This document shows positions 1 to 9,549 of a stretch of 64,000 nucleotides of DNA, in pieces. The position numbers and the translations under genes are program-made. The stretch is from UBA11591 sp040220895 (lineage in GTDB: Bacteria > Bacteroidota > Bacteroidia > Flavobacteriales_E > Vicingaceae). Every line of letters starts with the position of its first letter. Positions within the stretch are counted from its first letter, which is position 1. Location of the stretch: positions 108,080-172,079 of the forward strand of contig JAVJVY010000022.1 in the NCBI GenBank assembly GCA_040220895.1, written 5' to 3'. The notes under the pieces were generated by a model, which searched no databases, was not told the origin of the DNA, and worked only from the letters and a program-made list of their open reading frames with translations.

Positions 1-2614
1 GCACTTTCAAGGCATAACTTCTACCCTCATTGTCATTTGAATTTTTGAAATTCAGTTTCATTAGCCAGTATTGGGCAAGGTCAACATTAGTTGCCAAATC
101 AGCCTTTTCCTCCAGGGCCTTATAGAATGCTATGGCTTTTTCAGTTTGGTCTAATTTCAGGCTAATGCGCGCCGCGTGGTAAAGGGACTTTTCTGTGAAT
201 AAGTTTTTTGGCTGTGCCAAGACATACTCAAAATCCAGTAAGGCCTCTTGATCATATCCTGATCGCTGCTCACATTCACCACGGTAATAATGTGCATTCA
301 GCAAAAACAAGCCTTGTCCGTAACGTTCAATGTAAATACTAAAGTTTTTAACTGCATCGGGGCATTGATTATTAAGGTAAGCGTTCTCGGCTATTTCATA
401 TGCGGCGCTGTCTAGGGAAGTCGCCGGGATATCGTCAATGCCTATTTTTGACATATACTGTTCGAAACCGCTCAGGTCACCCCGATCAATGTATATGTTC
501 TTTATCTTATCCAAGGCCTGCCTGGCTTCCGGAGTGCTCCGATAGTTTTGAACAACTTCTTTAAAATACGATAAGGCCGTAGTGTCCTTTTCTGAATTGT
601 AAGAGATGAGACCTGCCTTGAGCAGAGCTTTGCTTTTGTAAGGACTTTCCGGAATATCGATAATGAGTTTTTCGAAAATTACCAAGGCCTCTTCTGACTT
701 GTTTTGCACCAAAAGAACATCTGCCAATTCATACAGAGCATCATCGTAGTACAAAGACTTTTGATACTCTTTGGTGAGTTGGCGCAACTTCAATATTTTT
801 CCGGGGTAGTCGCCCATTACACCTAGTGCTGAGGCGCACTGAAAAATGGCGTAGTCCCGCTCAAATTCGCCTTTGTCAATTGCCAATTGGTAATATTCCG
901 AAGCACTTTTATATTCTCTTGTCACAAAGTAGGCGTCTGCCACTCTCAGATAAGCATCATTCACCATTTTTATATTCGCATTTCCAGGATTGCTCACAAA
1001 TTGACGGAACCGAAAAATCGCCTTGTCGTATTCCCTTTTCCTATAGTGAGCATATGCGAGATTGTATTGAGCCAGTGCATATATATCTATAGACTTTGCG
1101 CCAGGTTCGAAAAGAAAATTTTCATATCCTGCAATTGATTCATCGTAATTAAGCAGGCGATAATATGCCTCAGCTCTCCAAAATGTGGCCTCGTTCTTAA
1201 TTTTTCGGTCATAATCCTGACCAATGACCAAATCGAAATAAGCGATGGAATGTTCCAATTCCCCGCGATTAAGCTTTTCGACTCCCAAGTAGTGCAATAT
1301 TCGCTGGTATGCAGTATTTAATTTAAGTGATCGATTCTGAATTCTATCCAGCGATTTTCGGGCTTCTTCATAATTTTTAGTGGTAAAATATACATTGACT
1401 AAAAACTCATTCGCCTCTTCTATGTTGGCCGAATTTGGGTATTCATTCAAATAAGATTCAAGCGCCCTGATCGCATCATTATAAGGATAGTCGGATAATT
1501 CATAGGAAAGTTTTGCAAAGGAATACATGGCACTCTCCCTTATTTCCGGTTCCGAACCAGCCAAATAAGCAGATCTCATGGAATTCCGAGCAAGGAGTTT
1601 TTGGTCCAGGCTCAGGAATGTTTCTCCCAGATTGTAATGAATGAACTGATTCAAGCTATCGTTATCCGATATGGCTGCCTGAAACCATTTAACAGACTCT
1701 TTTAGCTGATCGGATTTACCACAGGCCAAAGCAATCTCAAAATAATCTTCGGGGCCGGCATTCGGACTGGTTTGAACATATGTAATAAGGAATGGAATTG
1801 CCTCTTTGAACCTTGATGTATTGAAATAGGATTCGCCAATTAATCTGGATATTTCAGAAGCTCGCTGAGCGAGGGAACTATCCAGGATGGGAACGGCATA
1901 GTTGATCAACTCATCATACTTGGCCTGTTTAAATAGAATTTGAGCAATGTAATACGGTATCACGGAAAGAAAACTCGGCTGTTTTTCAATTTGACGGAAA
2001 TAGGTAAGTGCCGTTTCATAGTTGCCGGTTTCGTAAGCCAAATGGGCATAATAGTATTTGGCGACCACACTGTACTTTGTTTCCGCATCCTTTATTTCGA
2101 ACAAACTTTGCATGGCCTGTTTATTCTGGCCTTCTTGAAAGTAACTATAACCAAGCTTAAAATAATACTCCGCTATGTCTTCGTTGTTTAAGTTGTATAC
2201 ATCGACTTGCTCAAACCAGGAAATAGCCTTCTTATATCGCTTCTTGCGGTATTGATATTTTCCAAGATCGAAATTGGCACGGTTAATCTTGGGGCTCTCA
2301 GGATACTTGGTAATAAACTCGATTAGCAGGTTTTCAGCATTGGTGTTAAACAGCATTAAACCACATAATGCCCGATAATAAGCCGCATTTGCCGACATTT
2401 CAGTGTGTTCGTCCGACCAGATATCTCCAACTTCTTCAAACGCTCGCTGTGCGCTACCAAACTTTTGCTTTTCAAAAAGATCGATTGCTTTACGGTAGGT
2501 CTCTTCTCCTTGATCGTATTTAATGGACTTCTGAGCCTTTGCTGACACCATAATAAGCAACAGAACAGTGATGACAAGAAGGTGAGAATTAAGAATGGTC
2601 CGGTGAAATGTCAT
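1..2614 (-). CDS. Large tetratricopeptide-repeat protein, C-terminus cut off
   Basis: The gene starts at an ATG ending at 2614 and runs off the left edge; about 871 codons are visible. The N-terminus is a signal peptide (hydrophobic LLVITVLLLIMVSAKAQ, cleavage likely after KAQ). The rest is a near-continuous array of TPR and Sel1-like helical hairpins, recognisable by A-x-Y-x-x-G/A-x-x-x-F/Y-x-x-x-x-Y-x-x-A-I patterns such as YKKAISWFEQV and YDKAIFRFRQF. Bacteroidota commonly carry secreted TPR proteins of about 1000 residues of this kind, and they are thought to act as periplasmic or outer-membrane scaffolds. No enzymatic domain is visible. It is transcribed away from ftsE. The exact role is unknown, and the missing C-terminus could hold another domain. 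Confidence 0.85.
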   Translation of the reverse strand, partial: MTFHRTILNSHLLVITVLLLIMVSAKAQKSIKYDQGEETYRKAIDLFEKQKFGSAQRAFEEVGDIWSDEHTEMSANAAYYRALCGLMLFNTNAENLLIEFITKYPESPKINRANFDLGKYQYRKKRYKKAISWFEQVDVYNLNNEDIAEYYFKLGYSYFQEGQNKQAMQSLFEIKDAETKYSVVAKYYYAHLAYETGNYETALTYFRQIEKQPSFLSVIPYYIAQILFKQAKYDELINYAVPILDSSLAQRASEISRLIGESYFNTSRFKEAIPFLITYVQTSPNAGPEDYFEIALACGKSDQLKESVKWFQAAISDNDSLNQFIHYNLGETFLSLDQKLLARNSMRSAYLAGSEPEIRESAMYSFAKLSYELSDYPYNDAIRALESYLNEYPNSANIEEANEFLVNVYFTTKNYEEARKSLDRIQNRSLKLNTAYQRILHYLGVEKLNRGELEHSIAYFDLVIGQDYDRKIKNEATFWRAEAYYRLLNYDESIAGYENFLFEPGAKSIDIYALAQYNLAYAHYRKREYDKAIFRFRQFVSNPGNANIKMVNDAYLRVADAYFVTREYKSASEYYQLAIDKGEFERDYAIFQCASALGVMGDYPGKILKLRQLTKEYQKSLYYDDALYELADVLLVQNKSEEALVIFEKLIIDIPESPYKSKALLKAGLISYNSEKDTTALSYFKEVVQNYRSTPEARQALDKIKNIYIDRGDLSGFEQYMSKIGIDDIPATSLDSAAYEIAENAYLNNQCPDAVKNFSIYIERYGQGLFLLNAHYYRGECEQRSGYDQEALLDFEYVLAQPKNLFTEKSLYHAARISLKLDQTEKAIAFYKALEEKADLATNVDLAQYWLMKLNFKNSNDNEGRSYALKV

Positions 2615-2785
2615 TAAATCAGATAGGTCGCTAGGCGAAGTGATAAATTTAGAAACTTAAAGACGCGCCAAACAAGAGGTAAATACTTACTTTTCAACCA
2701 AATTTTGTTAAAAGCAATCTTTACCGGGAGCTTATTTGTATTTGGGGTAATTGATAATTTATAATTTTACAGTCATTCACTTTTC
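2615..2785. promoter_or_regulatory. Divergent intergenic region with candidate ftsE promoter
   Basis: These 171 bases separate the divergent TPR gene and ftsE. On the plus strand, TTTG at 2741-2744, a 17-base spacer and TAATTTTA at 2762-2769 resemble the Bacteroidota promoter TTG-N17-23-TAnnTTTG, with the last base of the -7 box differing. On the minus strand a TAAATTTA element is the best but weak candidate for the TPR gene. No hairpin or RNA gene is apparent. Confidence 0.4.
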
Positions 2786-3481
2786 ATGAACTCAGAAGAA
2801 GTTTCGTCCACCGACAAGATCATTTCGCTGCAGGGTGCAGGAATCTCACAAAAAAATCACCTGGTGCTAGACAACGTCAATCTTGTTATAAACCGAGGAG
2901 AATTCGTCTTTCTCGTCGGCAAGAATGGCTCTGGCAAAAGCAGCTTTTTAAAAACACTTTATGGGGAATTGAAACTTCAGAATGGAGAGGCCCTGGTCTC
3001 TGACTTTACACTTCACAAAATTAAAAGGAAGAAAATTCCTTTCTTAAGACGCAAGATCGGTATCGTTTTTCAGGATTTTCAATTGCTTACGGACCGCTCT
3101 GTTCATGAGAATTTAAAATTCGTATTGAGGGCTACGGGCTGGAAAGACAAAAACAAGATTGAAGAACGGATAGATGAAGTATTGGACCATGTGGGTTTGG
3201 TAAATAAAAAAATCAAGTACCCGCACGAACTGAGTGGCGGAGAGCAACAACGTGTGGCAATTGCACGTTCCCTGCTCAATGAGCCCGAGATCATCTTGGC
3301 AGACGAGCCCACGGGAAATCTTGATCCCGAAACTTCAGACGAGATCATGAAGATATTTCATCGATTGAGCGAAGAAGGAATAGCCGTTATCATGGCAAGT
3401 CACGATTATGTGCTTATGAAAAAGTATGGAAAAAGGACCCTTAAATTTGATGAAGGTCGAATTGAGGAAGTTCCGGTCTGA
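2786..3481 (+). CDS. ftsE: Cell-division ABC transporter ATP-binding protein FtsE
   Basis: FtsE is the cytoplasmic ATPase of the FtsEX complex, which activates peptidoglycan hydrolases at the division septum. The 231-residue protein has Walker A GKNGSGKSS at residues 45-53, the ABC signature LSGGEQQRVAIARSL near residue 150 and Walker B IILADEPTGNLDP just after it, followed by the H-loop in MASHDYVL. Length fits the family (about 220-230). The partner permease ftsX is not in this window, and FtsX is often unlinked in Bacteroidota. A GT2 glycosyltransferase follows after 6 bases, so the two are probably cotranscribed. A LolD-type ATPase is the alternative reading, but the short form with no adjacent permease favours FtsE. 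Confidence 0.88.
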   Translation: MNSEEVSSTDKIISLQGAGISQKNHLVLDNVNLVINRGEFVFLVGKNGSGKSSFLKTLYGELKLQNGEALVSDFTLHKIKRKKIPFLRRKIGIVFQDFQLLTDRSVHENLKFVLRATGWKDKNKIEERIDEVLDHVGLVNKKIKYPHELSGGEQQRVAIARSLLNEPEIILADEPTGNLDPETSDEIMKIFHRLSEEGIAVIMASHDYVLMKKYGKRTLKFDEGRIEEVPV

Positions 3482-3487
3482 TACTTT

Positions 3488-4393
3488 ATGCTTTCCATCC
3501 TGATCCCCATTTATAATTTTAATGTAGTTCAATTAGTAAGTGAATTACACCATCAGTCAGTTGAATGTGGAATCCCATTTGAAATCCTTTGCCTTGATGA
3601 TGCTTCTGATTCTTTTTTTAAAGCACAGAACAGAGAAATATCGTCCATTCCCAGTGTGATTTATAAAGAATTGGAAAGTAACATCGGCAGGTCAAAGATC
3701 AGGAACAAATTAGCCGAGGATTCAGACTACGACAACCTGCTTTTTCTCGATTGCGATTCAGCCTTGCCCAGTCGGGATTTTATAAAAAAATACGTCATAC
3801 ACATCGAAAATTACCACGTGGTGTATGGAGGAAGAATATATGAGAGTAATCCTCCTTTGGCCAAGGAAAAGTTTTTCAGGTGGATTTATGGAAAAAAGAG
3901 GGAGTCTATTAGCGTTGATTCTAGACTAAGTAGCCCTTACAAGTCATTTATGACAAATAATTTCCTGATTCACAAGAAAGCCTTTCTTTCGATCCGACTG
4001 AACGAGCATATTGTGGGATACGGTCATGAGGATACCATGTTTGGCATCCGACTCAAAGAAAACAGTGTTGCTATTAAACACATCAACAATCCAGTTGTGC
4101 ACGTGGGCTTGGAAGATTTCGATGAATACATTGAAAAAACCGTGGAAGGCCTTCGCAACCTAATTTTCATTGCAAAATTTGTCGATCTGAACGACACTGT
4201 TCGTCTCTATCGGTTTTTGACCATGGCCAAGAAATACAGGATTGAAAATCTTATCAGTAATTTCGAGCATCGAATTGAAAGACACTTACTAAGAAACCTA
4301 GAAGGAAGCACGCCGATATTAAAAGGCTTCGATCTATTCAAAATAGGCAGGCTTATCAGAATTGAGCGCGAACACCTTCAAAAACTGAAATAA
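3488..4393 (+). CDS. Family 2 glycosyltransferase
   Basis: This 301-residue protein has a GT-A fold N-terminus: LSILIPIYNF opens the nucleotide-binding domain, EILCLDDASD carries the first acidic motif, and LFLDCDSALPS is the metal-binding DxD-type site. GYGHEDTMFGIRL in the C-terminal half gives the ED pair typical of the catalytic base region in GT2/galactosyltransferase-like enzymes. There is no signal peptide or membrane segment, so it should act in the cytoplasm on an envelope polysaccharide or lipid-linked acceptor. It sits 6 bases after ftsE. Its 3' end overlaps the convergent GT4 gene by 38 bases. Donor and acceptor cannot be inferred. Confidence 0.85.
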   Translation: MLSILIPIYNFNVVQLVSELHHQSVECGIPFEILCLDDASDSFFKAQNREISSIPSVIYKELESNIGRSKIRNKLAEDSDYDNLLFLDCDSALPSRDFIKKYVIHIENYHVVYGGRIYESNPPLAKEKFFRWIYGKKRESISVDSRLSSPYKSFMTNNFLIHKKAFLSIRLNEHIVGYGHEDTMFGIRLKENSVAIKHINNPVVHVGLEDFDEYIEKTVEGLRNLIFIAKFVDLNDTVRLYRFLTMAKKYRIENLISNFEHRIERHLLRNLEGSTPILKGFDLFKIGRLIRIEREHLQKLK

Positions 4394-5486
4394 GAAGGGG
4401 GAATTCATTTTCCCAGTTCAAATCTTGGCTGGCCTTTTGTGCTCCTGATCGGAGCTTTTCCAGTTGTTCATTATCGCTGAACAGGGCCTTTATAGATTTA
4501 GCGATTTCCCTTGGCTCATGACTCTTTATTACATGGGCAAAATCGTAATGCTCATTCAATTTTAAAACCTCAGGCAAGGGGGAAACCAAACAAGGCAATC
4601 CCAACTGTATGTAATCAAAGACCTTATTAGGCAGCGAATGTGTATAGCTAAGGCCGTTCAATTTTTCGATAGAGATTCCAATATCTGCTTGTCGAGTAAA
4701 GAAATGAAGTTTATCAAGATCGATTTTTCCGGTCATTATAATTCTTTCGGGGTTGACAAGTTTGGCCCTCTTTTTTTTAAGATCATTAAAAACATCACCA
4801 TCACCGCATACAAGTAAGTCGAAATCGGGCAGCAAATCCATGGCATCTAATAATTCTTCAAGCCCTCTATCAATGTTCACTGAACCCTGATAAATCATCC
4901 TGTACTTTCCACCCTTCTGAATCAGAAATTCAAGTGGGATAACGTTTACGGAAGTATCATTTTTAAAAGGCAAGTTCCTAACCACTTGCATTTCAATTTG
5001 GTAACGATCGTTGTAGGCCTCGGCAATAGGTTTTGACACAGTCATCCATGCCTTCGGTCTTCTGATACAGATCCTTTCAATGAGTTTCCATACACTGCGG
5101 ACAAATGGTCTGTCAGTCAATTCAGGAACCTCGGTAAAGTATTCGTGGCTGTCATAGATCAATGGAATTCTCCGAATTAAAGATACCACGCAATTTGCAG
5201 GCAGGGTATCAAGGTCGTTCGATAAAAGAATGTCTACCCTCGAGAATAATAAACGCCAAAAAAGTCTTGCGTTGAATTCTGCATAAAATCCCGGACCTTT
5301 TTTGAAGAATGTATTTATAAATCCCATTTGATATGGTCTTGCCGCTGAATCAACGGGAACAGGCATCTTTCTGCTCAAGGTCAAAACTTCCCATCCCGAT
5401 GATTGCAAACTGGCACAGATGCGATGTATTCGTTGATCTGAGCGCAAATCGCTGGTTGCACTGGAAATAATTTTGAGAGAAGGCAT
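4356..5486 (-). CDS. GT4-like glycosyltransferase (family 1 superfamily)
   Basis: A 376-residue GT-B type transferase. The C-terminal donor-binding half contains KYRMIYQGSVNIDRGLEELL, LLVCGDGD and LPNKVFDYIQLGLPCLVSP, which are the standard GT4 blocks. The N-terminal half (KIISSATSDLRSDQRIHRIC) is the acceptor domain. I start it at the ATG ending at 5486: an in-frame TTG at 5495 would add three residues, but it falls inside a TATATTTG promoter box at 5493-5500. It converges on and overlaps the GT2 gene and diverges from murB. It is probably involved in surface glycan or lipid glycosylation; the substrate is unknown. Confidence 0.85.
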   Translation of the reverse strand: MPSLKIISSATSDLRSDQRIHRICASLQSSGWEVLTLSRKMPVPVDSAARPYQMGFINTFFKKGPGFYAEFNARLFWRLLFSRVDILLSNDLDTLPANCVVSLIRRIPLIYDSHEYFTEVPELTDRPFVRSVWKLIERICIRRPKAWMTVSKPIAEAYNDRYQIEMQVVRNLPFKNDTSVNVIPLEFLIQKGGKYRMIYQGSVNIDRGLEELLDAMDLLPDFDLLVCGDGDVFNDLKKKRAKLVNPERIIMTGKIDLDKLHFFTRQADIGISIEKLNGLSYTHSLPNKVFDYIQLGLPCLVSPLPEVLKLNEHYDFAHVIKSHEPREIAKSIKALFSDNEQLEKLRSGAQKASQDLNWENEFPLLISVFEGVRAQF

Positions 5487-5492
5487 GATGAA

Positions 5493-5524
5493 CAAATATA
5501 AAAATCGCTAAAAAGCTAAATTTG
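5493..5524. promoter_or_regulatory. Divergent -7 boxes for the GT4 gene and murB
   Basis: The 54-base gap holds a perfect TAnnTTTG box on each strand: TATATTTG on the minus strand (5493-5500), immediately before the GT4 start, and TAAATTTG on the plus strand (5517-5524), 16 bases before murB. No good -33 TTG is seen for either. The minus-strand leader would be only a few bases long. Confidence 0.45.
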
Positions 5525-5540
5525 GTGATTTCCCTGAATA

Positions 5541-6557
5541 ATGCAGATAGAACGAAACATTTCTCTCAAACAATATAACACATTCGGTGTTCAGGTGCGG
5601 GCAGATTATTTTGCGGCCATCAACAAGATAGCGGATTTTCAGGAGCTACTGCTTCACAAGTCCTATGAACAAAGGAATAAAATGATTCTTGGCGGAGGGA
5701 GTAATGTGCTATTTACCAAAGATTTTGACGGTCTGGTGATCAAAAATAATTTAAAGGGAATAGATGTTATTGAAGAAAATGAAAACCATGTATGGATTAA
5801 ATGTGGTGCAGGCGAGGTGTGGCATGATTTAGTGTTGGCATGTATCGATAAGAATTATGCCGGTTTGGAAAATCTTTCGCTGATTCCCGGAATGGTTGGT
5901 GCAAGTCCGATGCAAAACATTGGAGCTTATGGCGTCGAGGTGAAAGACTTTGTAGCACGCGTAGCCTGTTTTGATATGGCTAGTGGTGAAGCTGAAATAT
6001 ATCAAGGGAGTGAATGTGAATTTGGATACAGGACCAGCATCTTTAAAACGAAATACAAAAACCGCAAATTCATTGAATACGTGGTTTTCAAACTCAATAA
6101 AAAGGCAACGTTCAACACGTCGTACGGTGCTATTGAACAAGAGCTAGAACGACTGAACATTCAAGAACTGAGTCTAAAGGCGATCAGTCAGGCTGTCATT
6201 AATATTCGAAGTCGAAAGCTTCCCGACCCCAAATTGATTGGAAATGCAGGCAGTTTCTTTAAAAACCCTGTGATCGATGAAGACAAGGCCAACAAACTAT
6301 TGAACAAATTCCCGAATATTCCATTGTATCCTGCTCCTCAAGGTTTAAAAAAAGTCGCAGCGGGTTGGTTAATAGAAAAAGCCGGTTGGAAAGGAAAGCG
6401 AGTGAATGATCATGGTGTTCACCAGGCACAGGCACTGGTGCTTGTTAACTACGGCGGTGCCACGGGGTCTTCCATTTTACAATTGGCAGAAGATATTCAG
6501 CAAAGCATTCGTGAATTATTTGATATTGAGCTTGAAAAGGAAGTGAATGTCATATGA
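5541..6557 (+). CDS. murB: UDP-N-acetylenolpyruvoylglucosamine reductase MurB
   Basis: MurB reduces UDP-GlcNAc-enolpyruvate to UDP-MurNAc with NADPH and FAD, the second committed step of peptidoglycan synthesis in the cytoplasm. The 338-residue protein has the N-terminal FAD-binding block (MILGGGSNVLFTKDFDG), the central motif SLIPGMVGASPMQNIGAYG, and the C-terminal domain with GNAGSFFKNP carrying the catalytic Ser and a Glu near the end (ELEKEV). Length and order match the E. coli type I enzyme (342 residues). A bactofilin-like gene follows 66 bases later on the same strand. Confidence 0.96.
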   Translation: MQIERNISLKQYNTFGVQVRADYFAAINKIADFQELLLHKSYEQRNKMILGGGSNVLFTKDFDGLVIKNNLKGIDVIEENENHVWIKCGAGEVWHDLVLACIDKNYAGLENLSLIPGMVGASPMQNIGAYGVEVKDFVARVACFDMASGEAEIYQGSECEFGYRTSIFKTKYKNRKFIEYVVFKLNKKATFNTSYGAIEQELERLNIQELSLKAISQAVINIRSRKLPDPKLIGNAGSFFKNPVIDEDKANKLLNKFPNIPLYPAPQGLKKVAAGWLIEKAGWKGKRVNDHGVHQAQALVLVNYGGATGSSILQLAEDIQQSIRELFDIELEKEVNVI

Positions 6558-6623
6558 TATCCTGATTGTCATTCTTGTTTTTCATATTCAATACCATTAC
6601 CTTGGAACAATAAATCGATACTC

Positions 6624-7832
6624 ATGAAAAAGGTTCCTTTTTTCGCGTTTACCTTATTGACTTTGACTTTGTTTTGCAATAGGATTCATGCGACCAACTT
6701 TAATGCAGATGAAAACGTAATTATTTCTGACAGCCGAGATTCAGATCAATACCTGGCGGGTAAAAAAGTCACCATTAACGCCTTTGTCGATGGTGACGTC
6801 ATTGCCGGTGCCGAAACCCTGACGGTCAACGATACCGTGACGGGTGATCTTTTGGTTGGCGGGGGTTACATTTTTCTGAACTCTTACATAGGAGATGACG
6901 TGCGGATAGCTGGGGGGGAAATTGAATTAAATGGTGTTGTTGAAGGTGATTTCATTGTCTTTGCCGGTCAAGTCACAATTGGTCAAAATGCTGAAATCAG
7001 AGGGGATCTTATTGTTTATTCCGGAGAGGTCACCTTAGCCGGTCACGTTTACGGCTCTATGCTCTCTGGTGCTGGAAAAATCATGGTCACAGGGCAGGTA
7101 GATGGAAATGCCGATATGAAGGCGGGCGAAATTCAAATTTCCGGATCAATAGGTGGAAATCTGAAAGCCAGTGCCACGGAGTTCTATGTTGAACCAACTG
7201 CCAGGTGTGAAGGAAGTGTTGAATATTGGTCTGCCCAAGGCGAATCAGATTTATCGTCTTTTAGCGAATCGGTGCGGTTTAATGAAGATCTGGCCATGGT
7301 CGAGGAAGAAATGGATTGGAAAGGACTAGTCACGCTTTTTGGTCTGGGCATCATTTCTTATTGGGTGATTTTTATCCTTTCAACTTTTGTGGTACTGCTG
7401 CTACTGGAACATTTTTTAGGCCATCAATTCGAGCGAGCCGCAAGTGTTCTGAGCTCAAAATTTGTACTCAGTTTTGGCTATGGAATGCTTTATTTTATAG
7501 GCATTCCGGTTTTAAGCGTGCTTCTTTTCGTCATCATCATCGGCTTTCCCATAGGTGTGCTTACTTTGAGTATTTACTTACTGACATTGTTGTTTACGGC
7601 CAGTATCACAGGTTTGGCAGTTGCTCATTACTTCAAATTAAAATACGGAAAAAATTGGACCTACTTCCAAACCGTTGGATATGCACTTTTAACTGTTGTT
7701 GTTTTGAAAGTGATCTTTTGGATCCCTATTCTGGGTTGGCTAATGAAACGATTGCTGGCAGCAGCTGTTTACGGAGCTTTTATTCTGCTCCTTGTGAAAG
7801 GAAAATCGCTGCTACAAAGTCATGAAAGTTGA
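6624..7832 (+). CDS. Membrane protein with bactofilin-like beta-solenoid
   Basis: The 402-residue protein has a signal peptide (residues 1-23, ending RIHA), then a region of short beta-solenoid repeats from about 40 to 205 (alternating hydrophobic residues with G-D/G-E turns, e.g. VDGDVIAGAETLTVNDTVTGD) of the polymer-forming cytoskeletal/bactofilin type, then four or five hydrophobic helices from about 240 to 398. The signal peptide implies the solenoid is periplasmic, unlike classical cytoplasmic bactofilins. It may polymerise at the membrane surface, but no function is assigned. A G7 tract lies at 6912-6918. The 3' end overlaps the opposing M3 peptidase gene by 13 bases. Confidence 0.72.
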   Translation: MKKVPFFAFTLLTLTLFCNRIHATNFNADENVIISDSRDSDQYLAGKKVTINAFVDGDVIAGAETLTVNDTVTGDLLVGGGYIFLNSYIGDDVRIAGGEIELNGVVEGDFIVFAGQVTIGQNAEIRGDLIVYSGEVTLAGHVYGSMLSGAGKIMVTGQVDGNADMKAGEIQISGSIGGNLKASATEFYVEPTARCEGSVEYWSAQGESDLSSFSESVRFNEDLAMVEEEMDWKGLVTLFGLGIISYWVIFILSTFVVLLLLEHFLGHQFERAASVLSSKFVLSFGYGMLYFIGIPVLSVLLFVIIIGFPIGVLTLSIYLLTLLFTASITGLAVAHYFKLKYGKNWTYFQTVGYALLTVVVLKVIFWIPILGWLMKRLLAAAVYGAFILLLVKGKSLLQSHES

Positions 7833-9541
7833 TCGAGCTCTGCACGTACAAATAACATAAGCTCTTTTACATAGTCGCCATTAAAGTTGAACTCAATGCC
7901 TGCAGTTGCATAAATTTGATCGATGGGGGCAGTGTACCCTAAGGCAAGGGCTTGCTTGTATTGATCGATGGCCTTCTTTGGATTGTTTTTATAGTTTCTC
8001 CATACGGCTATTGCACCTAACTGAGCCATTCCGTATTCAATGTAATAAAACGGCACCTCGAACAAATGAAGTTGTTTTTGCCAAAGGTTCCTTCTGGCAA
8101 TTTCCAGGCCTTTCCAGTCGACTATCTGGCTCGAAAAGTCATTTGAAATTGAATCCCAAAAATCTTCTCTGTCGGAAATGCTGTGTTGGGGATTTTCGTA
8201 GATCCAATGTTGAAACTTATCTATTTGAGCAACCCATGGAAGGGTTTCAATAACTTGCTCCAATTGTTCCCTTCTGGCTCGCTTGTAATCATCTTCATTC
8301 GGAAAAAATACTTGCCAATGTTCCATCGAAATCAATTCCATCGACATGGAAGCCAATTCAGCAACTTCAGAGGTGAGATCCTTGAATGCCGTCAATCGAA
8401 GACCTCTAGAAAGGAAAGAGTGAATGGCATGCCCTCCTTCATGCACCATGGTCACCAGGTCACGGAAACTTCCCGCCGCGTTCATATAGATAAAGGGCAC
8501 TCCGACCTCATAAAGCGGGTAATTAAATCCCCCCGGAGCTTTTCCTTCGCGGCTTTGCAAATCTAAATGGGACATGTTAGCCATGGTGCGAACACATTGC
8601 CCAAAAAATGGATCGATTTCGTTAAAACAAGCCTCGGTTTTGTCAATGAGTTCCACAGAATCTGAAAAGGGATTCAATCCACTTTTACCGTGTAAATCCA
8701 CCTGGCTGTCCCACGGTCTGTAGACGTCATAACCAAGTGTCGCCTTTCTTCGGCTATCTATTTCATTTATAATGGGAACTACATGTTCCTTGATACTTTG
8801 ATGAAAATCAAAACAATCCTTTGCCTGATAATCAAAACGACACATTTCAACGAATTTGTAATCACGGTAATTGTCAAATCCGGCATTGGTCGCCACGGTA
8901 TGCCTTAGAGAAATCAGTTCGTTAAACAAGGTATTCAGCAGTTGTTGATCTTTCAACCGCCTGTCTGTTATGAGTCGGAAAACCTTTTCCCTTTTGGAAC
9001 GGTCAACGTCTTTGAGCATGATGGCTGCTTGCTGCAGCGTGAAGGACCTACCTTCAAACTCAACGATCATCTCAGATGCAATTGCACCAAATTCCTGAGC
9101 TTTTGCCTGAAGTTTTGCGTGCAATTGAATGTTCTCTTTTCTAAAGGTGCGAATGGCATTTTCAGCCTTTGACCTCACTATGGACAATGCTTTATCCTCT
9201 GTTAACTCAGGGAATTCAAACGATACCAACCGTTTGTCAAAACGATTTTGAAATGGGGCAATTTCCGGTTCTATCTTTTCAACAAAAAAGTTAAAAGACG
9301 CAGCTGCCTTTTTATCCCTGGTGTTCAGGCACATTTTTATGTAGCGCCAGGCCTGTTCTTCCTCGAGAACCGCATCCAATTCACTCAAATCGCTGAGCCA
9401 TTGATTCAATTCTTTTGAAGTAGCAATAGACCGTTCATCCAATTGAATGAAAAATGGCTCGACATCAGCCCACGACTTAATCTTTAGATCTTCCGGTAAG
9501 AAATAACGGGGAGATCTTGTTACAATGGTAGGTAAATTCAC
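7820..9541 (-). CDS. M3 family oligoendopeptidase
   Basis: A zinc oligopeptidase of the M3/PepF group that degrades short peptides, probably in the cytoplasm since no signal peptide is present. The 573-residue chain carries the M3 signature in VTMVHEGGHAIHSF (HExxH zinc ligands), with a further acidic zinc ligand expected in LTSEVAELASMSMEL about 25 residues on. Length is typical (560-600). No ATG is available near the N-terminus; a GTG ending at 9541 is the likely start, 8 bases after the DUF5606 gene, so the two are probably cotranscribed. Confidence 0.9.
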   Translation of the reverse strand: MNLPTIVTRSPRYFLPEDLKIKSWADVEPFFIQLDERSIATSKELNQWLSDLSELDAVLEEEQAWRYIKMCLNTRDKKAAASFNFFVEKIEPEIAPFQNRFDKRLVSFEFPELTEDKALSIVRSKAENAIRTFRKENIQLHAKLQAKAQEFGAIASEMIVEFEGRSFTLQQAAIMLKDVDRSKREKVFRLITDRRLKDQQLLNTLFNELISLRHTVATNAGFDNYRDYKFVEMCRFDYQAKDCFDFHQSIKEHVVPIINEIDSRRKATLGYDVYRPWDSQVDLHGKSGLNPFSDSVELIDKTEACFNEIDPFFGQCVRTMANMSHLDLQSREGKAPGGFNYPLYEVGVPFIYMNAAGSFRDLVTMVHEGGHAIHSFLSRGLRLTAFKDLTSEVAELASMSMELISMEHWQVFFPNEDDYKRARREQLEQVIETLPWVAQIDKFQHWIYENPQHSISDREDFWDSISNDFSSQIVDWKGLEIARRNLWQKQLHLFEVPFYYIEYGMAQLGAIAVWRNYKNNPKKAIDQYKQALALGYTAPIDQIYATAGIEFNFNGDYVKELMLFVRAELDQLS

Positions 9542-9549
9542 AATAAAAC

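Noticed and set aside
2786..3481. LolD-type or macrolide exporter ATPase instead of FtsE.
   Set aside because: No adjacent permease with the LolC/MacB pattern; length and sequence blocks fit FtsE, though the alternative is not fully excluded.
4441..4459. Hairpin GCTCC/GGAGC followed by TTTT as terminator of the GT2 gene.
   Set aside because: Possible, but the 5-bp stem and short T-tract are too weak to list; it lies inside the opposing GT4 gene.
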